Source of the DNA: Myxococcota bacterium
GTDB taxonomy: Bacteria > Myxococcota > B64-G9
Assembly: GCA_022710975.1 (NCBI GenBank)
Contig: JAKLGA010000021.1
Location: 1 to 64,000, forward strand
Direction: 5' to 3'
DNA length: 64,000 nt
The position numbers and the translations under genes are program-made. Shown piece by piece: positions 35,831 through 44,394 of this stretch; within the stretch, counting starts at the first letter, position 1; each line of letters starts with the position of its first letter. The notes beneath the pieces were generated by a model that was given only the letters and a program-made list of their open reading frames with translations, had not been told where the DNA came from and made no database searches.

Positions 35831-37183
35831 ATGAATTCTGCGGTGCGCGTGTTCGCAGCGCTGTTCGTGGTCCTGGGTTGGGCCGGCTGTGACGGCGGGG
35901 GAGGGAGCGGTGACGGGGGCCTGCCCGACGCAGACGGGGAGGCGGACGGGGACGGAGGCACTGGCACGGGCTGCGCCTTCCCCTACGCGCCCCCTGTGGA
36001 GCACGTCCTCACGGACGAGATGGGGGACCAGCACACCTTCTCGGACCTCCAGCAGCTCTGCACCCTCGACTACGAGGGCATCCACGCGCTGGCCTTCGTC
36101 AAGGCCGAGCCCACCGGCATGACCTTCTGGGACCCGAACTACACCGTCCGGGAAGGCTACCTCTGCCGGGACGATCGGGTGGAGCGGCTCCCGGACGGCA
36201 GGTTCCTGCTCGAGTTCCTGCACCACGGCTGGACCCGCATGGGGGTCGGCTTCGACGACCTGCACTTCGTTTGGGAGTTCGGCGAGACCTGCATCGGCGC
36301 CCGCCCCTGCCTCTCCAACGCCGACAGGCTGAGCGTGCGGCGGCAGAGCGACGAGACGCTGCTGGCCGAGGGGTTGCCCGCCACCTGCGTGTACACGACC
36401 GCGCGGGGCCTCCCTCGGCCGCTCACCCCGCAGCTCCGCGTCCCCGCGAGCGGCGGCGCGATCACCTTCTCGATGGGCTCCGCCGCGGGCGCGGCCGACG
36501 AGCTGCCCGTCCACCGCGTGACCCTCAACCCCTTCGTGATGGACGCCCGCGAGGCCAGCAACGCGGACTTCGCCCTGTTCCTCTCCGACCAGGGGAACGA
36601 CTGCGCCGGCCACGCCTGCCTCGACGCCGCAGCGCCGGAGGTCAGGCTGCACCAGGTCGATGGCGTGTGGACGCCGGATTCCGGCTCCGAGGATCTCCCG
36701 GTGGTCCGGGTCACCTGGTTCGGCGCGAAGGCTTTCTGCGACTGGCGCTTCTGGTCCGGTCTGCCCTCCGAGGCGCAGTGGGAGGCGGCCGCCTCGGCCG
36801 CCGGGACCCGGGTGTACCCGTGGGGCGCGGACGAGCCAACCTGCGAGCTGGCCAGCTACGACGCCTGCGCGGCCGGTGCGCCGGGACCGGGCTGCTCGAA
36901 GCCCGGCGGCGCCAGCCAGGAGGGCGTGTGCGATCTCGCCGGCAACCTGGCCGAGTGGGTGGGGGACTGGTACCAGGCGGACGGCTACGCAAGCTGCGCG
37001 CAGGGCTGCGAGGACCCGCGCGGGCCGGACACGGACACCGGGCTCAAGGTGGTGAGGGGCGGCAGCTTCGAGGAGCCCGCGGCCGGGCTGCGAGCGTCCG
37101 CCCGGTCGTCCGCCGCGCCCGGCTCCTCCTCCGCCTCGATCGGGGTGCGCTGCGTCCAGGAGATCTACCCGCCGAACAAGTGA
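35831..37183 (+). CDS. Formylglycine-generating-enzyme-family (SUMF1) lipoprotein
   Basis: A 450-residue lipoprotein (lipobox GWAGC, Cys20) with a Gly/Asp linker, a cysteine-containing N-terminal domain, and a C-terminal FGE-sulfatase/SUMF1 fold (about 205-450). Family motifs: FVMDAREASNADFALFL, LPVVRVTWFGAKAFCDW, LPSEAQWEAAA, YPWGADEP, CDLAGNLAEWVGDWY, VVRGGSF and the final GVRC. The paired copper-binding cysteines of true formylglycine-generating enzymes are not apparent, so a binding or other enzymatic role is more likely, as for many bacterial paralogues. ATG 35831 after GGAGG; a TAGGAT -10-like hexamer is at 35791-35796. Confidence 0.87.
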   Translation: MNSAVRVFAALFVVLGWAGCDGGGGSGDGGLPDADGEADGDGGTGTGCAFPYAPPVEHVLTDEMGDQHTFSDLQQLCTLDYEGIHALAFVKAEPTGMTFWDPNYTVREGYLCRDDRVERLPDGRFLLEFLHHGWTRMGVGFDDLHFVWEFGETCIGARPCLSNADRLSVRRQSDETLLAEGLPATCVYTTARGLPRPLTPQLRVPASGGAITFSMGSAAGAADELPVHRVTLNPFVMDAREASNADFALFLSDQGNDCAGHACLDAAAPEVRLHQVDGVWTPDSGSEDLPVVRVTWFGAKAFCDWRFWSGLPSEAQWEAAASAAGTRVYPWGADEPTCELASYDACAAGAPGPGCSKPGGASQEGVCDLAGNLAEWVGDWYQADGYASCAQGCEDPRGPDTDTGLKVVRGGSFEEPAAGLRASARSSAAPGSSSASIGVRCVQEIYPPNK

Positions 37184-37187
37184 GCAG

Positions 37188-37211
37188 CCGGCCCGGAACT
37201 GCTCGGGCCGG
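37188..37211 (+). terminator. Hairpin after FGE-family gene
   Basis: CCGGCCCG (37188-37195) pairs with CGGGCCGG (37204-37211) over an 8-nt loop, four bases after the stop codon. Only TT follows, so it is a weak candidate for intrinsic termination. Confidence 0.5.
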
Positions 37212-37474
37212 GCTTCGCGGGACCATTCTGAATGGGAGGAGCGATGGAGGTCCGATATCACCGTGAAAGCGCGCCTGAGGCGCTGGCCGCTGGGCCCGAG
37301 GAAGAAGGAGCCTGGGGTCTGGGGCGAAGCCCCAGCGAGGCGCCGCCAGGCGCCGCGGAGTCCTGACAACCCTGCGCCGAGCTGACCAGTCCCCGATGCG
37401 CCAGGGCTGCCTGCAGCGACAGGCCCGCCCCTCGCCCCTCGAGGCTGTCTCTTCTAAAGAGGATCATGCCTATC
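37212..37474. other. Gene-free interval with REP-like hairpin
   Basis: No gene is seen between the terminator-like hairpin and the promoter of the GNAT gene. CTGGGGC-GAA-GCCCCAG at 37319-37335 forms a 7-bp stem with a 3-nt loop, followed at 37338-37356 by GGCGCC-GCCA-GGCGCC. The two together could be a small structured or REP-like element. Confidence 0.45.
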
Positions 37475-37504
37475 TTGTCCCCGCGGTCGACACGCCACTA
37501 GGAT
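37475..37504 (+). promoter_or_regulatory. Candidate sigma-70-type promoter of GNAT gene
   Basis: TTGTCC (37475-37480), 18 bp, TAGGAT (37499-37504), about 27 nt before the ATG at 37532. The same TAGGAT hexamer precedes the genes at 35831 and 44486 at a similar distance. Confidence 0.5.
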
Positions 37505-37531
37505 GGCCCTGAAAACTCCGAGGAGGTCGGC

Positions 37532-38074
37532 ATGCTGAGCGAGGACGGCGGGATCCGCGTGCGGGACGCCGCGCTGGCGGACGCGGAGCGGCTCACGGCC
37601 TGGGCTGCGGCCATGGCCTGGGAGACCGAGCGCAGGCGGCTCGATCCGGACACGCTCGGGCGGGGAGTCCGGCTGGGTCTCGAGGACCCGGCCCGGGCGC
37701 GCTACTTCGTGGCCGAGCGCGTCGGAGAGTCGGGCGCCGTGCCGGCCGGCACCCTGATGCTGACCCGCGAGTGGAGCGACTGGCGCGCCGGCGAGTGGTG
37801 GTGGATCCAGAGCGTATACGTGCCCCCGGCCTGCCGCCGCCTGGGCGTGCTGCGGGCGCTCTACGCGCACGTCCTGGGGCTCGCACGGAGCGCGCCCGGC
37901 GTGTGCGGCCTGCGCCTGTACGTGGCGCGGGACAACCGCGCTGCCCAGGAGGCCTACGCGCGCCTGGGGATGCAGGACCCGGGTTACTCGATGTTCGAGG
38001 CGGAGCTGCCCCCTCAACGAATTCTTCCTCACGGAACCGTGGAAGGCAGCTCCTCGGGCGCGCGGGTGCGGTAG
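37532..38074 (+). CDS. GNAT-family N-acetyltransferase
   Basis: A 180-residue cytoplasmic GNAT acetyltransferase. The core is clear: IRVRDAALADAERL at the start, WWWIQSVYVPPACRRLGVLRALYAHVLGLA (strand 4, acetyl-CoA loop with R..G.., helix 3), and GLRLYVARDNRAAQEAYARLGMQDPGYSMFE at the end. The last 25 or so residues extend past the fold, and the 3' end overlaps the convergent esterase gene by 46 bp. ATG at 37532 after GAGGAGG. The substrate cannot be inferred. Confidence 0.87.
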   Translation: MLSEDGGIRVRDAALADAERLTAWAAAMAWETERRRLDPDTLGRGVRLGLEDPARARYFVAERVGESGAVPAGTLMLTREWSDWRAGEWWWIQSVYVPPACRRLGVLRALYAHVLGLARSAPGVCGLRLYVARDNRAAQEAYARLGMQDPGYSMFEAELPPQRILPHGTVEGSSSGARVR

Positions 38075-39840
38075 GTCGCGTCGATGTGGGGGATGAGCTC
38101 CTGGATGAGTGAGTCCTCGTAGCGCCGGGGCGGCAGGTGGCGGCCGGACTGGTTCACGTAGAAGGTCCCGGCCACGCAGTCCTGGCCGCAGCGGCCGTCG
38201 GGGAACACGATGATGAACTTGGCCAGCGCGCCCTCGTTCATCCACGGCTCGGTGAAGAGCACGCTGGTGGTCATCAGCTCGGGCTCCATGCCCATGCCGT
38301 GCAGCAGGTAGAGCACCGGGTAGCGGGTGTCGGGCCGCTCGGCGTAGCCCGGCGGCAGGTAGATCCAGTAGGGCCGCTCGCCGCCCAGGATGGCGCTCGG
38401 GTAGGTGCGCGCGAGCACCTGGGCCGTCCCGGGCGGGGACAGCGGGCGGAGATCGGGGCGCGGCCAGGTGCGCGAGACGAAGGCCAGCATGCCGAAGAAG
38501 CGGTGCATGAGCTGGGTGGCCGTGCCCACGTGGCCGCCGTCGCCGGCCTGGATGTCGGCGGCGCTCGCCTGCTCGTCGCCGTAGAGCACGAACACGTCGC
38601 GGCCGACCCTCGACCAGTCGATGTGGTGGATGTCGAAGGCGCCCTCGTAGCCCGCCTCCAGCAGGGCCTCGAACCCGGGCCGCACGTCCACCGGCCGGCC
38701 GCGCGCGCCGAGCTCCCCGGCGAAGGCCTCCATGAGGGGCCGGAAGCGGAAGTGATCGCGCACCCCCACGTCCAGGTAGAAGTCGAGGCGCGCCAGGTCC
38801 TCCTCGGGCAGGGCCTGCAGCAGCCGGCGGGGATCGTACAGATCCTGCTGGCGCACGATGGCCGGGTTGAGATCGTAGACCCCGTTGCCCTCGCCCACGT
38901 CCCAGGGGCCTTCGGCCGTCCCGGCCACGCCGTCCAGGCCGAGGTCGAGGTAGGGCTCGCCCGGCTGCCAGGTGTGGTCGCCCTCGGTCCCCAGGGGGTT
39001 CGCCAGCGGCGCGAAGTCGTCGCCGGACGGATCGGGGTTCGTGGCCGGGTCGTGGCCGGGCTCGGCCGCGCTCGCCAGGCCGTCCGCGCCCACGTCGTCG
39101 AAGCGCTCGCCGCCCCAGAAGAGCACGGGCTCGCCCGGGCCGCGCCGGCCGTCCCCGTCGAGGTCCACGGCCAGCGCGATCTCGACCGGGAAGGTGGAGG
39201 GCAGCGCGGGGTCGAAGGCCCCGGGCGTGCTCCCGGCGTTGTCGCAGAAGGTGATCACCGGGAGCGCTCCGTCCGGGTTGTAGCGCCAGTCATGGAAGCC
39301 CTCGAGGCGCACGGGCTCCTCGCAGAAGCGGGACGGCTCGAGCAGGTACTCCTCCGGCACGCCCGGCGGCAGGTAGGCGTGCGCGGGGTTGACGCTCATG
39401 AAGTTGCCCCAGGCGATGGCCGCGCCCAGGAAGGCCTGCAGCATGCCGGTGCGGTTCGTGCCGCCCATCCCGTGACCCAGGTCGAGGTGCTCGTAGTCCT
39501 GGCCGGCCCCGGGCGCCGGGCACATCCGGCCGCCCTCGGGCGGCACGCAGAAGCCGCCGAACACCTCGGTCTGGAGCGTGTGCATCATGCCCGCCAGCTC
39601 GAGCGGGCCGCCCAGCGGGACGAGCTGGTCGAACAGCTCGTGGTGCCGGAGGCCCAGGAAGGCGGCGCTCACCGAGCCCATGGAGAAGCCGCCGATGGCG
39701 CGGTAGGTCCAGCGCCGTGTCCCGGGCCCGTCCGGGCCGCTGTCCTGACAGGCCGGGAGCAGGCACAGCCAGGCGCACAGCGCGAGTCCGGGGAGTGTCC
39801 GGCGGCTCGGTCCAGGTCGGGTGAGGTGCGTGGCGCGCAT
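38029..39840 (-). CDS. Alpha/beta-hydrolase (esterase-D-like) lipoprotein with permuted motif order
   Basis: A 603-residue lipoprotein (lipobox LLPAC, Cys31). The nucleophile elbow GFSMG (S53) with LRHHELFDQLVPLGG comes first; the part normally preceding it in the esterase D fold, RPYWIYLPPGYAE, YPVLYLLHGMG (511-517), FIIVFPDGR and the YEDSLIQELIPHIDATYRTRAP helix, comes last. A middle section carries acidic, calcium-like DLDGDGRRGPGE and GEGNGVYDLNP segments. In standard relatives the final helix runs straight into the GFSMG strand, so the domain looks circularly permuted. Probably hydrolyses esters at the surface. ATG 39840 after GGAGG; 25 nt from the upstream lipoprotein gene. Confidence 0.8.
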   Translation of the reverse strand: MRATHLTRPGPSRRTLPGLALCAWLCLLPACQDSGPDGPGTRRWTYRAIGGFSMGSVSAAFLGLRHHELFDQLVPLGGPLELAGMMHTLQTEVFGGFCVPPEGGRMCPAPGAGQDYEHLDLGHGMGGTNRTGMLQAFLGAAIAWGNFMSVNPAHAYLPPGVPEEYLLEPSRFCEEPVRLEGFHDWRYNPDGALPVITFCDNAGSTPGAFDPALPSTFPVEIALAVDLDGDGRRGPGEPVLFWGGERFDDVGADGLASAAEPGHDPATNPDPSGDDFAPLANPLGTEGDHTWQPGEPYLDLGLDGVAGTAEGPWDVGEGNGVYDLNPAIVRQQDLYDPRRLLQALPEEDLARLDFYLDVGVRDHFRFRPLMEAFAGELGARGRPVDVRPGFEALLEAGYEGAFDIHHIDWSRVGRDVFVLYGDEQASAADIQAGDGGHVGTATQLMHRFFGMLAFVSRTWPRPDLRPLSPPGTAQVLARTYPSAILGGERPYWIYLPPGYAERPDTRYPVLYLLHGMGMEPELMTTSVLFTEPWMNEGALAKFIIVFPDGRCGQDCVAGTFYVNQSGRHLPPRRYEDSLIQELIPHIDATYRTRAPEELPSTVP

Positions 39841-39865
39841 GGGTGCCTCCAAGACCCGTGCTCGC

Positions 39866-41014
39866 TCACTCGACGGGCGGGGCGTCGCCGGCCAGGAGGC
39901 AGCCAGAGAGGATTTGCTCGCTGGGCTCGCCGCCCGCGCCGCGTTGGGAGATCTCGGCCCACAGGAGGAGCAGACGTCCGTCGGGCAGGCGCAGGCCCTC
40001 GGGCTTGGAGGTCTCGCCCACCTCGGGCAGGGTGACCTGCTGCTCGGGGCCGAGGCTGCCGTCCGCCGCGAGCGCCCGGCGGTGGAGGCAGAAGCCCGCG
40101 GCCGAGCAGGGCCAGATGTAGTAGAGGTCCAGCCCTCCGTCGAGTCGTGGGACGAGGGTGGTGTCGTGCACGTTGGTCGAGGAGGCGCTCACCTCGACCG
40201 GCTCATCCCAGGCCTGCCCGTCGGCCGAGGTGCGCACCCAGGAGGACATGCTCCCGCCCGTGCCGGTCTGGTAGGCGTAGGCCAGCCAGCCGTCCGGGGC
40301 CTGGCCCAGCGCGGCCATGGCCGCAGCTCCCGTGTGGACCGTGACGGGTGGATCGAACAGCACGCCGTCCGCGGAGTAGGCCACCCGGGGTCGGCCGCTC
40401 CCATCGCGGAAGGCGAGCGCCACCCGGCCGCCCGACAAGGCCAGGAAACGCGGCCAGGAGAGCAGCGAGCCGAGCCCCGGCACCGTGGCCAGCGCCTCGG
40501 GCGTCCCGGCCGCGCCGCCCGCCACGCGTGCGCGGCGCAGCGAGACCTGGCCATAGAGGTCGGCGGCCTCGGCGAAGTAAACCCAGCCCTGTCCAGCGAG
40601 CGTGGCGGAGGATGGGCTGGCCCGGTAGGCCGGCCCGCCCGCGAGGAGCGCGCCCGGCGGACTCCAGGCCGCGCCGTCCGCGGAGCTCGCCAGCCAGAGC
40701 GCGCTCGAGGTGAACGCCGCGTCGAAGCGCTCCCAGGCCACCCACAGGCGGCCGTCCGCCTCGACCCAGGCCGCCGAGCCTACGTCCACCCCGCCGGGGC
40801 CGCTCACGCGGTAGACCGCCTCCAGGCCGAGCGGGAGCGTGGTCGGGTCCCCGTCGGCCGGGCCGGGATCGCCCTCATCTCCGGGCTCGCCCTCGTCCGC
40901 TGCGTCGAGACCGTCCTCGACGTCCTGGCCGCTGTCCCCCGGGTCCGCCTGCTCCGAGCAGCCCTGGACCAGGAGCAGCGCGATCCCCAGGAGCCCTGGT
41001 GTCCATGCGCGCAC
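39866..41014 (-). CDS. BNR/sialidase-like beta-propeller lipoprotein
   Basis: A 382-residue lipoprotein (lipobox LVQGC) with an acidic linker of about 40 residues and a repeat domain containing several blades of the type WLASSADGAAWSPPGALL, VAYSADGVLFDPPVTVH and VRTSADGQAWDEPVEVS. These are Asp-box-like (S.DG..W) repeats, as in sialidases and exo-alpha-glycosidase-type six-bladed propellers. The Arg triad of true sialidases is not recognisable, so binding is more likely than catalysis. I chose the GTG at 41014 because GGAGGTCGCC precedes it; a TTG seven codons upstream is possible. The esterase gene follows 25 nt after the stop. Confidence 0.78.
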   Translation of the reverse strand: MRAWTPGLLGIALLLVQGCSEQADPGDSGQDVEDGLDAADEGEPGDEGDPGPADGDPTTLPLGLEAVYRVSGPGGVDVGSAAWVEADGRLWVAWERFDAAFTSSALWLASSADGAAWSPPGALLAGGPAYRASPSSATLAGQGWVYFAEAADLYGQVSLRRARVAGGAAGTPEALATVPGLGSLLSWPRFLALSGGRVALAFRDGSGRPRVAYSADGVLFDPPVTVHTGAAAMAALGQAPDGWLAYAYQTGTGGSMSSWVRTSADGQAWDEPVEVSASSTNVHDTTLVPRLDGGLDLYYIWPCSAAGFCLHRRALAADGSLGPEQQVTLPEVGETSKPEGLRLPDGRLLLLWAEISQRGAGGEPSEQILSGCLLAGDAPPVE

Positions 41015-41120
41015 GGCGACCTCCACGTGTCCCAACCTACCACGGATAGATCGGTCTCGCAGCCCGGTCAGACCTGGAAGCTGCGGACAGGTCCCCGGCC
41101 CGGGCGCGCAGACAAATCTG

Positions 41121-41150
41121 TTGCGTTCCGATGTATGCGATCGGTAATAT
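41121..41150 (+). promoter_or_regulatory. Sigma-70-type promoter of the TonB-receptor operon
   Basis: TTGCGT (41121-41126), 18 bp, TAATAT (41145-41150) in an unusually AT-rich stretch; predicted start about 41157, some 37 nt before the GTG at 41194. No clear Fur or ModE box overlaps it by eye, apart from a CGAT-rich stretch CCGATGTATGCGATCGG in the spacer. Confidence 0.6.
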
Positions 41151-41193
41151 CGGCCCGCGTCGTGGGGCGGTGGAGGCCGGAGAGGGGTCCGCG

Positions 41194-43326
41194 GTGGAGC
41201 AGGCGACGAGGAAGCGGTCGTGTCGGGCAGCGTGGCTCGCGGCGTGCGCGACCTGCTCCTGGCTGCTCCTCGGCCCGCCGCTGGCCCGCGCCGAGGAGCC
41301 CGCGCCCCCGGCGGACGAGCCCGCCTGCGACGGCGAGGATGCGCAGGACCCCGCCTGCCAGGAGGTCGAGGCCACCACGGTGATCGTGGGCAAGCGGCCG
41401 CCCCCGCCCGGGACCATCACCCAGGTCGACGCGCGGGAGATCTCGCTGCGCGGCGCCCGCAACCTGCCCGAGGCCATCGCGGCCGAGCCGAGCGTGGACA
41501 TCCAGCAGGGGCCCAAGGCCGGGGCCACGCTCCAGATCCGCGGCTTCGACGAGCGCTCGGTCCTGGTCACCATCGAGGGCATCCCCATCCGCGAGGTGTA
41601 CGACGGTCACTTCGACATCTCCTCGCTGCCCGTCTTCTCCCTCGGCAGCATCACCCTGGAGCGGGGCATCGCCTCGCTCGCGCACGGGCCCAACTCGGCC
41701 GGCGGGGTGCTGGCCCTGCGGGTGCCCGCGGGCTGCGACGGCGCCGTGGACGCCTCGCTCTACGGCGGCCGGCCCCACGACGGGGCGCTGCTGCTCTACG
41801 GCGGCAGGCTGCGGGCCTGCACCCGGCTGTCCGACTTCACCCTCCAGCTCGGGGCCGGGTACGAGCGCGCGGACGGCTACGTCATCGCGGACGACTTCGA
41901 GCAGACGGAGCAGAACGCCCAGTACCACGAGGACGGGGGCCTGCGCGAGGGCAGCGACTACGCCCGGAGCTCGGTCGCGCTGCTGGCCAAGTACGCGCCG
42001 CGGCGCAACCAGAGCCTCAGCCTGTTCGTCGATCTGATCGACTCCCCGCGCGGCATCCCGCCCTTCGAGGGCTCCGGCTACGTGCGCTACTGGCGCTTCA
42101 GCGACTACGACACGGCGCTGGTGGGGCTGTCCGGCGTCTACGGGCCCGCGCTCGAGGACCTGTCGTCCAGCTGGGGCTTCCTGGAGGTGCGTGGGCAGCT
42201 CTACGTCCACGTGCACCGGGACGAGCTGCGCGACTACGAGGACGCGAGCTACACCCACCTGACCACCAACCCCCTGGCCTGGTTCGTGGCCTCGGCCTAC
42301 GCCAACGAGAGCTACGGGGCCGCGGTGCAGGCTTCCTGGTCGCTGAACGACGGCAACCGGCTGGACGCATCCCTGCGCTACAACCTCGACGTGCACCGGC
42401 AGCGCGAGATCCCGGTTCCGCGCGGCGGGGCGCAGACCACCTGGACCCCCTTCGAGCGCTACTCGGCGCACACCTACTCCGCCGCGCTGGAGGACACCCA
42501 GGTGCTCGGCGCCTGGCGGTTGAGCGGGGGGCTCGGGGTCGCCGGCCTGTCCCTGGGGACCGAGGAGATCCGCGAGACCTCCTACGCCGTCGACGACCGG
42601 GTGATCCCGGCCTTCGAGGGGCGGCTGGTGGCCGAGTGCTCGGTGGCCGAGGGCCTCCAGCTCGTGGCCGCGGCCGGCCACAAGGTGCGCTTCCCCATGC
42701 TGAAGGAGCTGTTCTCCAACTCCCTCGGCGGCAACCCGGACCTGGACAGCGAGCGCGCCTGGATGGTGGAGGCGGGCTTCGACGCCAAGGGCTTCCCCGT
42801 GGCGGGGCTCGAGGCCTCCGCGCGCGGCTTCTTCAACTCCATCGAGGATCTCATCGACAAGTACCGCGACGCCTACGCCAACGTCGGGCAGGCGCTGACC
42901 GCCGGCGTGGAGCTCGAGGTCCGCTACCGCCCGCTCGGGTGGCTGCAGCTCCTGGCCGGCTACCGCTACCTCTACTCCCGGGACCTGGACCGCGATCGGC
43001 CGCTCGACTACCGCACCCCGCACCGCGTGCTGGCCGGCGCCCGGGCGCTCACCGACTTCGGCCTGACCGGGGGGGTGCAGGTCTCCTACAGCTCCGGCCA
43101 GCAGGCCTACTACTTCGACACGCTGAGCGGGGTGTGGATCGAGGACCGGCTCGCGGGGTACGTGCTGCTCGGCGCGCACCTGCGGTACGACTTCGCCTTC
43201 GACGAGGTGAGCGCGCTCTACGCTTACGTGGACGGCCTCAACCTGCTCGGCGCCGACTACAACGTGGGGAGCTTCGAGCCCAGGCCCGGCCGTGAGTTCG
43301 TCTTTGGCCTCGGCGGACGCATGTAG
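41194..43326 (+). CDS. TonB-dependent outer-membrane receptor
   Basis: A 710-residue TonB-dependent receptor that would import a ligand across the outer membrane with energy from TonB/ExbBD. A signal peptide is followed by an acidic segment and a TonB-box-like EATTVIVG, then a plug domain (about 85-190: ISLRGARNLPEAIAAEPSVD, LQIRGFDERSVLVTIEGIP, ITLERGIASLAHG) and a 22-stranded-type barrel rich in Tyr/Trp strand ends, with a C-terminal VFGLGGRM. The ligand is unknown; the associated lipoprotein and ModE-like gene hint at molybdate, tungstate or a related metal complex. GTG start at 41194 preceded by GGAGAGGGG. The lipoprotein gene follows 29 nt later. Confidence 0.9.
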   Translation: MEQATRKRSCRAAWLAACATCSWLLLGPPLARAEEPAPPADEPACDGEDAQDPACQEVEATTVIVGKRPPPPGTITQVDAREISLRGARNLPEAIAAEPSVDIQQGPKAGATLQIRGFDERSVLVTIEGIPIREVYDGHFDISSLPVFSLGSITLERGIASLAHGPNSAGGVLALRVPAGCDGAVDASLYGGRPHDGALLLYGGRLRACTRLSDFTLQLGAGYERADGYVIADDFEQTEQNAQYHEDGGLREGSDYARSSVALLAKYAPRRNQSLSLFVDLIDSPRGIPPFEGSGYVRYWRFSDYDTALVGLSGVYGPALEDLSSSWGFLEVRGQLYVHVHRDELRDYEDASYTHLTTNPLAWFVASAYANESYGAAVQASWSLNDGNRLDASLRYNLDVHRQREIPVPRGGAQTTWTPFERYSAHTYSAALEDTQVLGAWRLSGGLGVAGLSLGTEEIRETSYAVDDRVIPAFEGRLVAECSVAEGLQLVAAAGHKVRFPMLKELFSNSLGGNPDLDSERAWMVEAGFDAKGFPVAGLEASARGFFNSIEDLIDKYRDAYANVGQALTAGVELEVRYRPLGWLQLLAGYRYLYSRDLDRDRPLDYRTPHRVLAGARALTDFGLTGGVQVSYSSGQQAYYFDTLSGVWIEDRLAGYVLLGAHLRYDFAFDEVSALYAYVDGLNLLGADYNVGSFEPRPGREFVFGLGGRM

Positions 43327-43355
43327 CGCCGCCATCACGACGAGGAGGAATAACG

Positions 43356-43991
43356 ATGCGGTCCCTCAAGCTCATGCCCCTGGTGGCGGCCCTGCTGGCG
43401 CTCGGCCTGGCGGTCGGCTGCGGCGACGATGGCAACGAGAACCCCACCGTGTTCACCTTCATGGAAGGCGCCGTGGCGGACTGCGAGTTCGACGTGGTCA
43501 GCTTCCAGATCGGCGCCGGGGCGCCCCAGGAGACGAGCATCAACGGGCTGGCCGTGGCCGAGCTGACCGGCGCCAACAAGATCGACGCGGACGTGTTCGA
43601 GATGGTCACCCGCCGGGGGGTGCGCTTCTCGGCCATCCTGGCCGAGGCCGGGGTGACCCAGGCCGACGACACGCCGGTCAACTGCGTGGCGCGGGACGGC
43701 TTCGACCCCCTGCGCACCCGGCTCGACAGCGACACCACGAAGCTGCCCACCTTCGCCTTCCTGCGGGACCACGGGTACGTGTACGTCGGCAGCCCCGGCG
43801 ACAAGGACCCGCTCTACCCGGAGATGGAGGGCAAGACCCTCATCGTGGACTACGACATGACCGGCGACGCCGACGTGCCGGCGTACCTGGGCGGCACGCT
43901 CGCCAGCCTGGGCATGTTCCGCTGGAAGATGCTCGAGAAGGTGGACGCGACGCAGCGTGGGGTGATCGAGATCGACCCGGTCGTGCCCTGA
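43356..43991 (+). CDS. Lipoprotein resembling a molybdopterin-binding (SUOX-like) fold
   Basis: A 211-residue lipoprotein (lipobox LAVGC). The middle part RRGVRFSAILAEAGV...VNCVARDGFDPLRTRL resembles the W.G..L..LL..AGV...v.v.a.DGF pattern of the sulfite-oxidase-type molybdopterin-binding fold, and later segments (FAFLRDHGYVYV, EGKTLIVDYD) fit its strands; this is a resemblance, not a firm assignment, and a cofactor-binding Cys is not evident. As part of a TonB-receptor operon it may hold the imported ligand in the periplasm. ATG at 43356 after GAGGAGG. Confidence 0.65.
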   Translation: MRSLKLMPLVAALLALGLAVGCGDDGNENPTVFTFMEGAVADCEFDVVSFQIGAGAPQETSINGLAVAELTGANKIDADVFEMVTRRGVRFSAILAEAGVTQADDTPVNCVARDGFDPLRTRLDSDTTKLPTFAFLRDHGYVYVGSPGDKDPLYPEMEGKTLIVDYDMTGDADVPAYLGGTLASLGMFRWKMLEKVDATQRGVIEIDPVVP

Positions 43992-44001
43992 GCCCGCGCC
44001 G

Positions 44002-44394
44002 CTAGCCCCCGCCGCCCTCGAGCGGCGCGGCGAACGCCGCGGCGAAGGCGCCGTCGGCGAAGCGCCGCACGCGCCCCAGCAGGTCGGCGTAGCGCCCCAG
44101 CAGATCTCGTCCCTGCGAGGTCAGCTCGGTGCCCCCCCGCTGGCTGCCGCCCTTGTGGCGGACCAGGATCGGGTGGCCGATCCCGGCCTCCAGCTTCGCG
44201 AGCATGCGCAGCGCCTTCGGGTACGAGAGCTCCATCTCCCGCGCGGCCTCGCGGATGGAGCGGTGCCGGTCGATGCCCGCGAGCAGCCAGTACACGCCGA
44301 TGCCCATGAAGTGCTGGCCCTGGCCGTCCAGGAGGGTGAGCCTCACGTCGATCTGCAGGGGCGACCCGGTACCCCTCGCGCGCGCGCGCGGCAT
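44002..44394 (-). CDS. ModE-like winged-helix regulator (N-terminal domain only)
   Basis: A 130-residue DNA-binding protein with the LysR-type winged helix-turn-helix found in ModE: MGIGVYWLLAGIDRHRSIREAAREMELSYPKALRMLAKLE, then HPILVRHKGGSQRGGTELTSQGRDLLGRY. Full ModE also has tandem molbindin (TOBE) domains that bind molybdate; these are absent, as in a number of small ModE-like proteins. It is convergent with the lipoprotein of the TonB-receptor operon (10 nt apart), so it is a plausible but unproven regulator of that operon. Start ATG 44394 after GGAGG. Confidence 0.88.
   Translation of the reverse strand: MPRARARGTGSPLQIDVRLTLLDGQGQHFMGIGVYWLLAGIDRHRSIREAAREMELSYPKALRMLAKLEAGIGHPILVRHKGGSQRGGTELTSQGRDLLGRYADLLGRVRRFADGAFAAAFAAPLEGGGG

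Noticed and set aside
35831-37183. True formylglycine-generating enzyme
   Set aside because: The fold is clear but the copper-binding cysteine pair of active enzymes is not, and no sulfatase gene is nearby.
41014-41035. TTG start for the BNR-like lipoprotein at 41035
   Set aside because: The GTG at 41014 has a strong GGAGG site directly upstream and places the signal peptide at the start.
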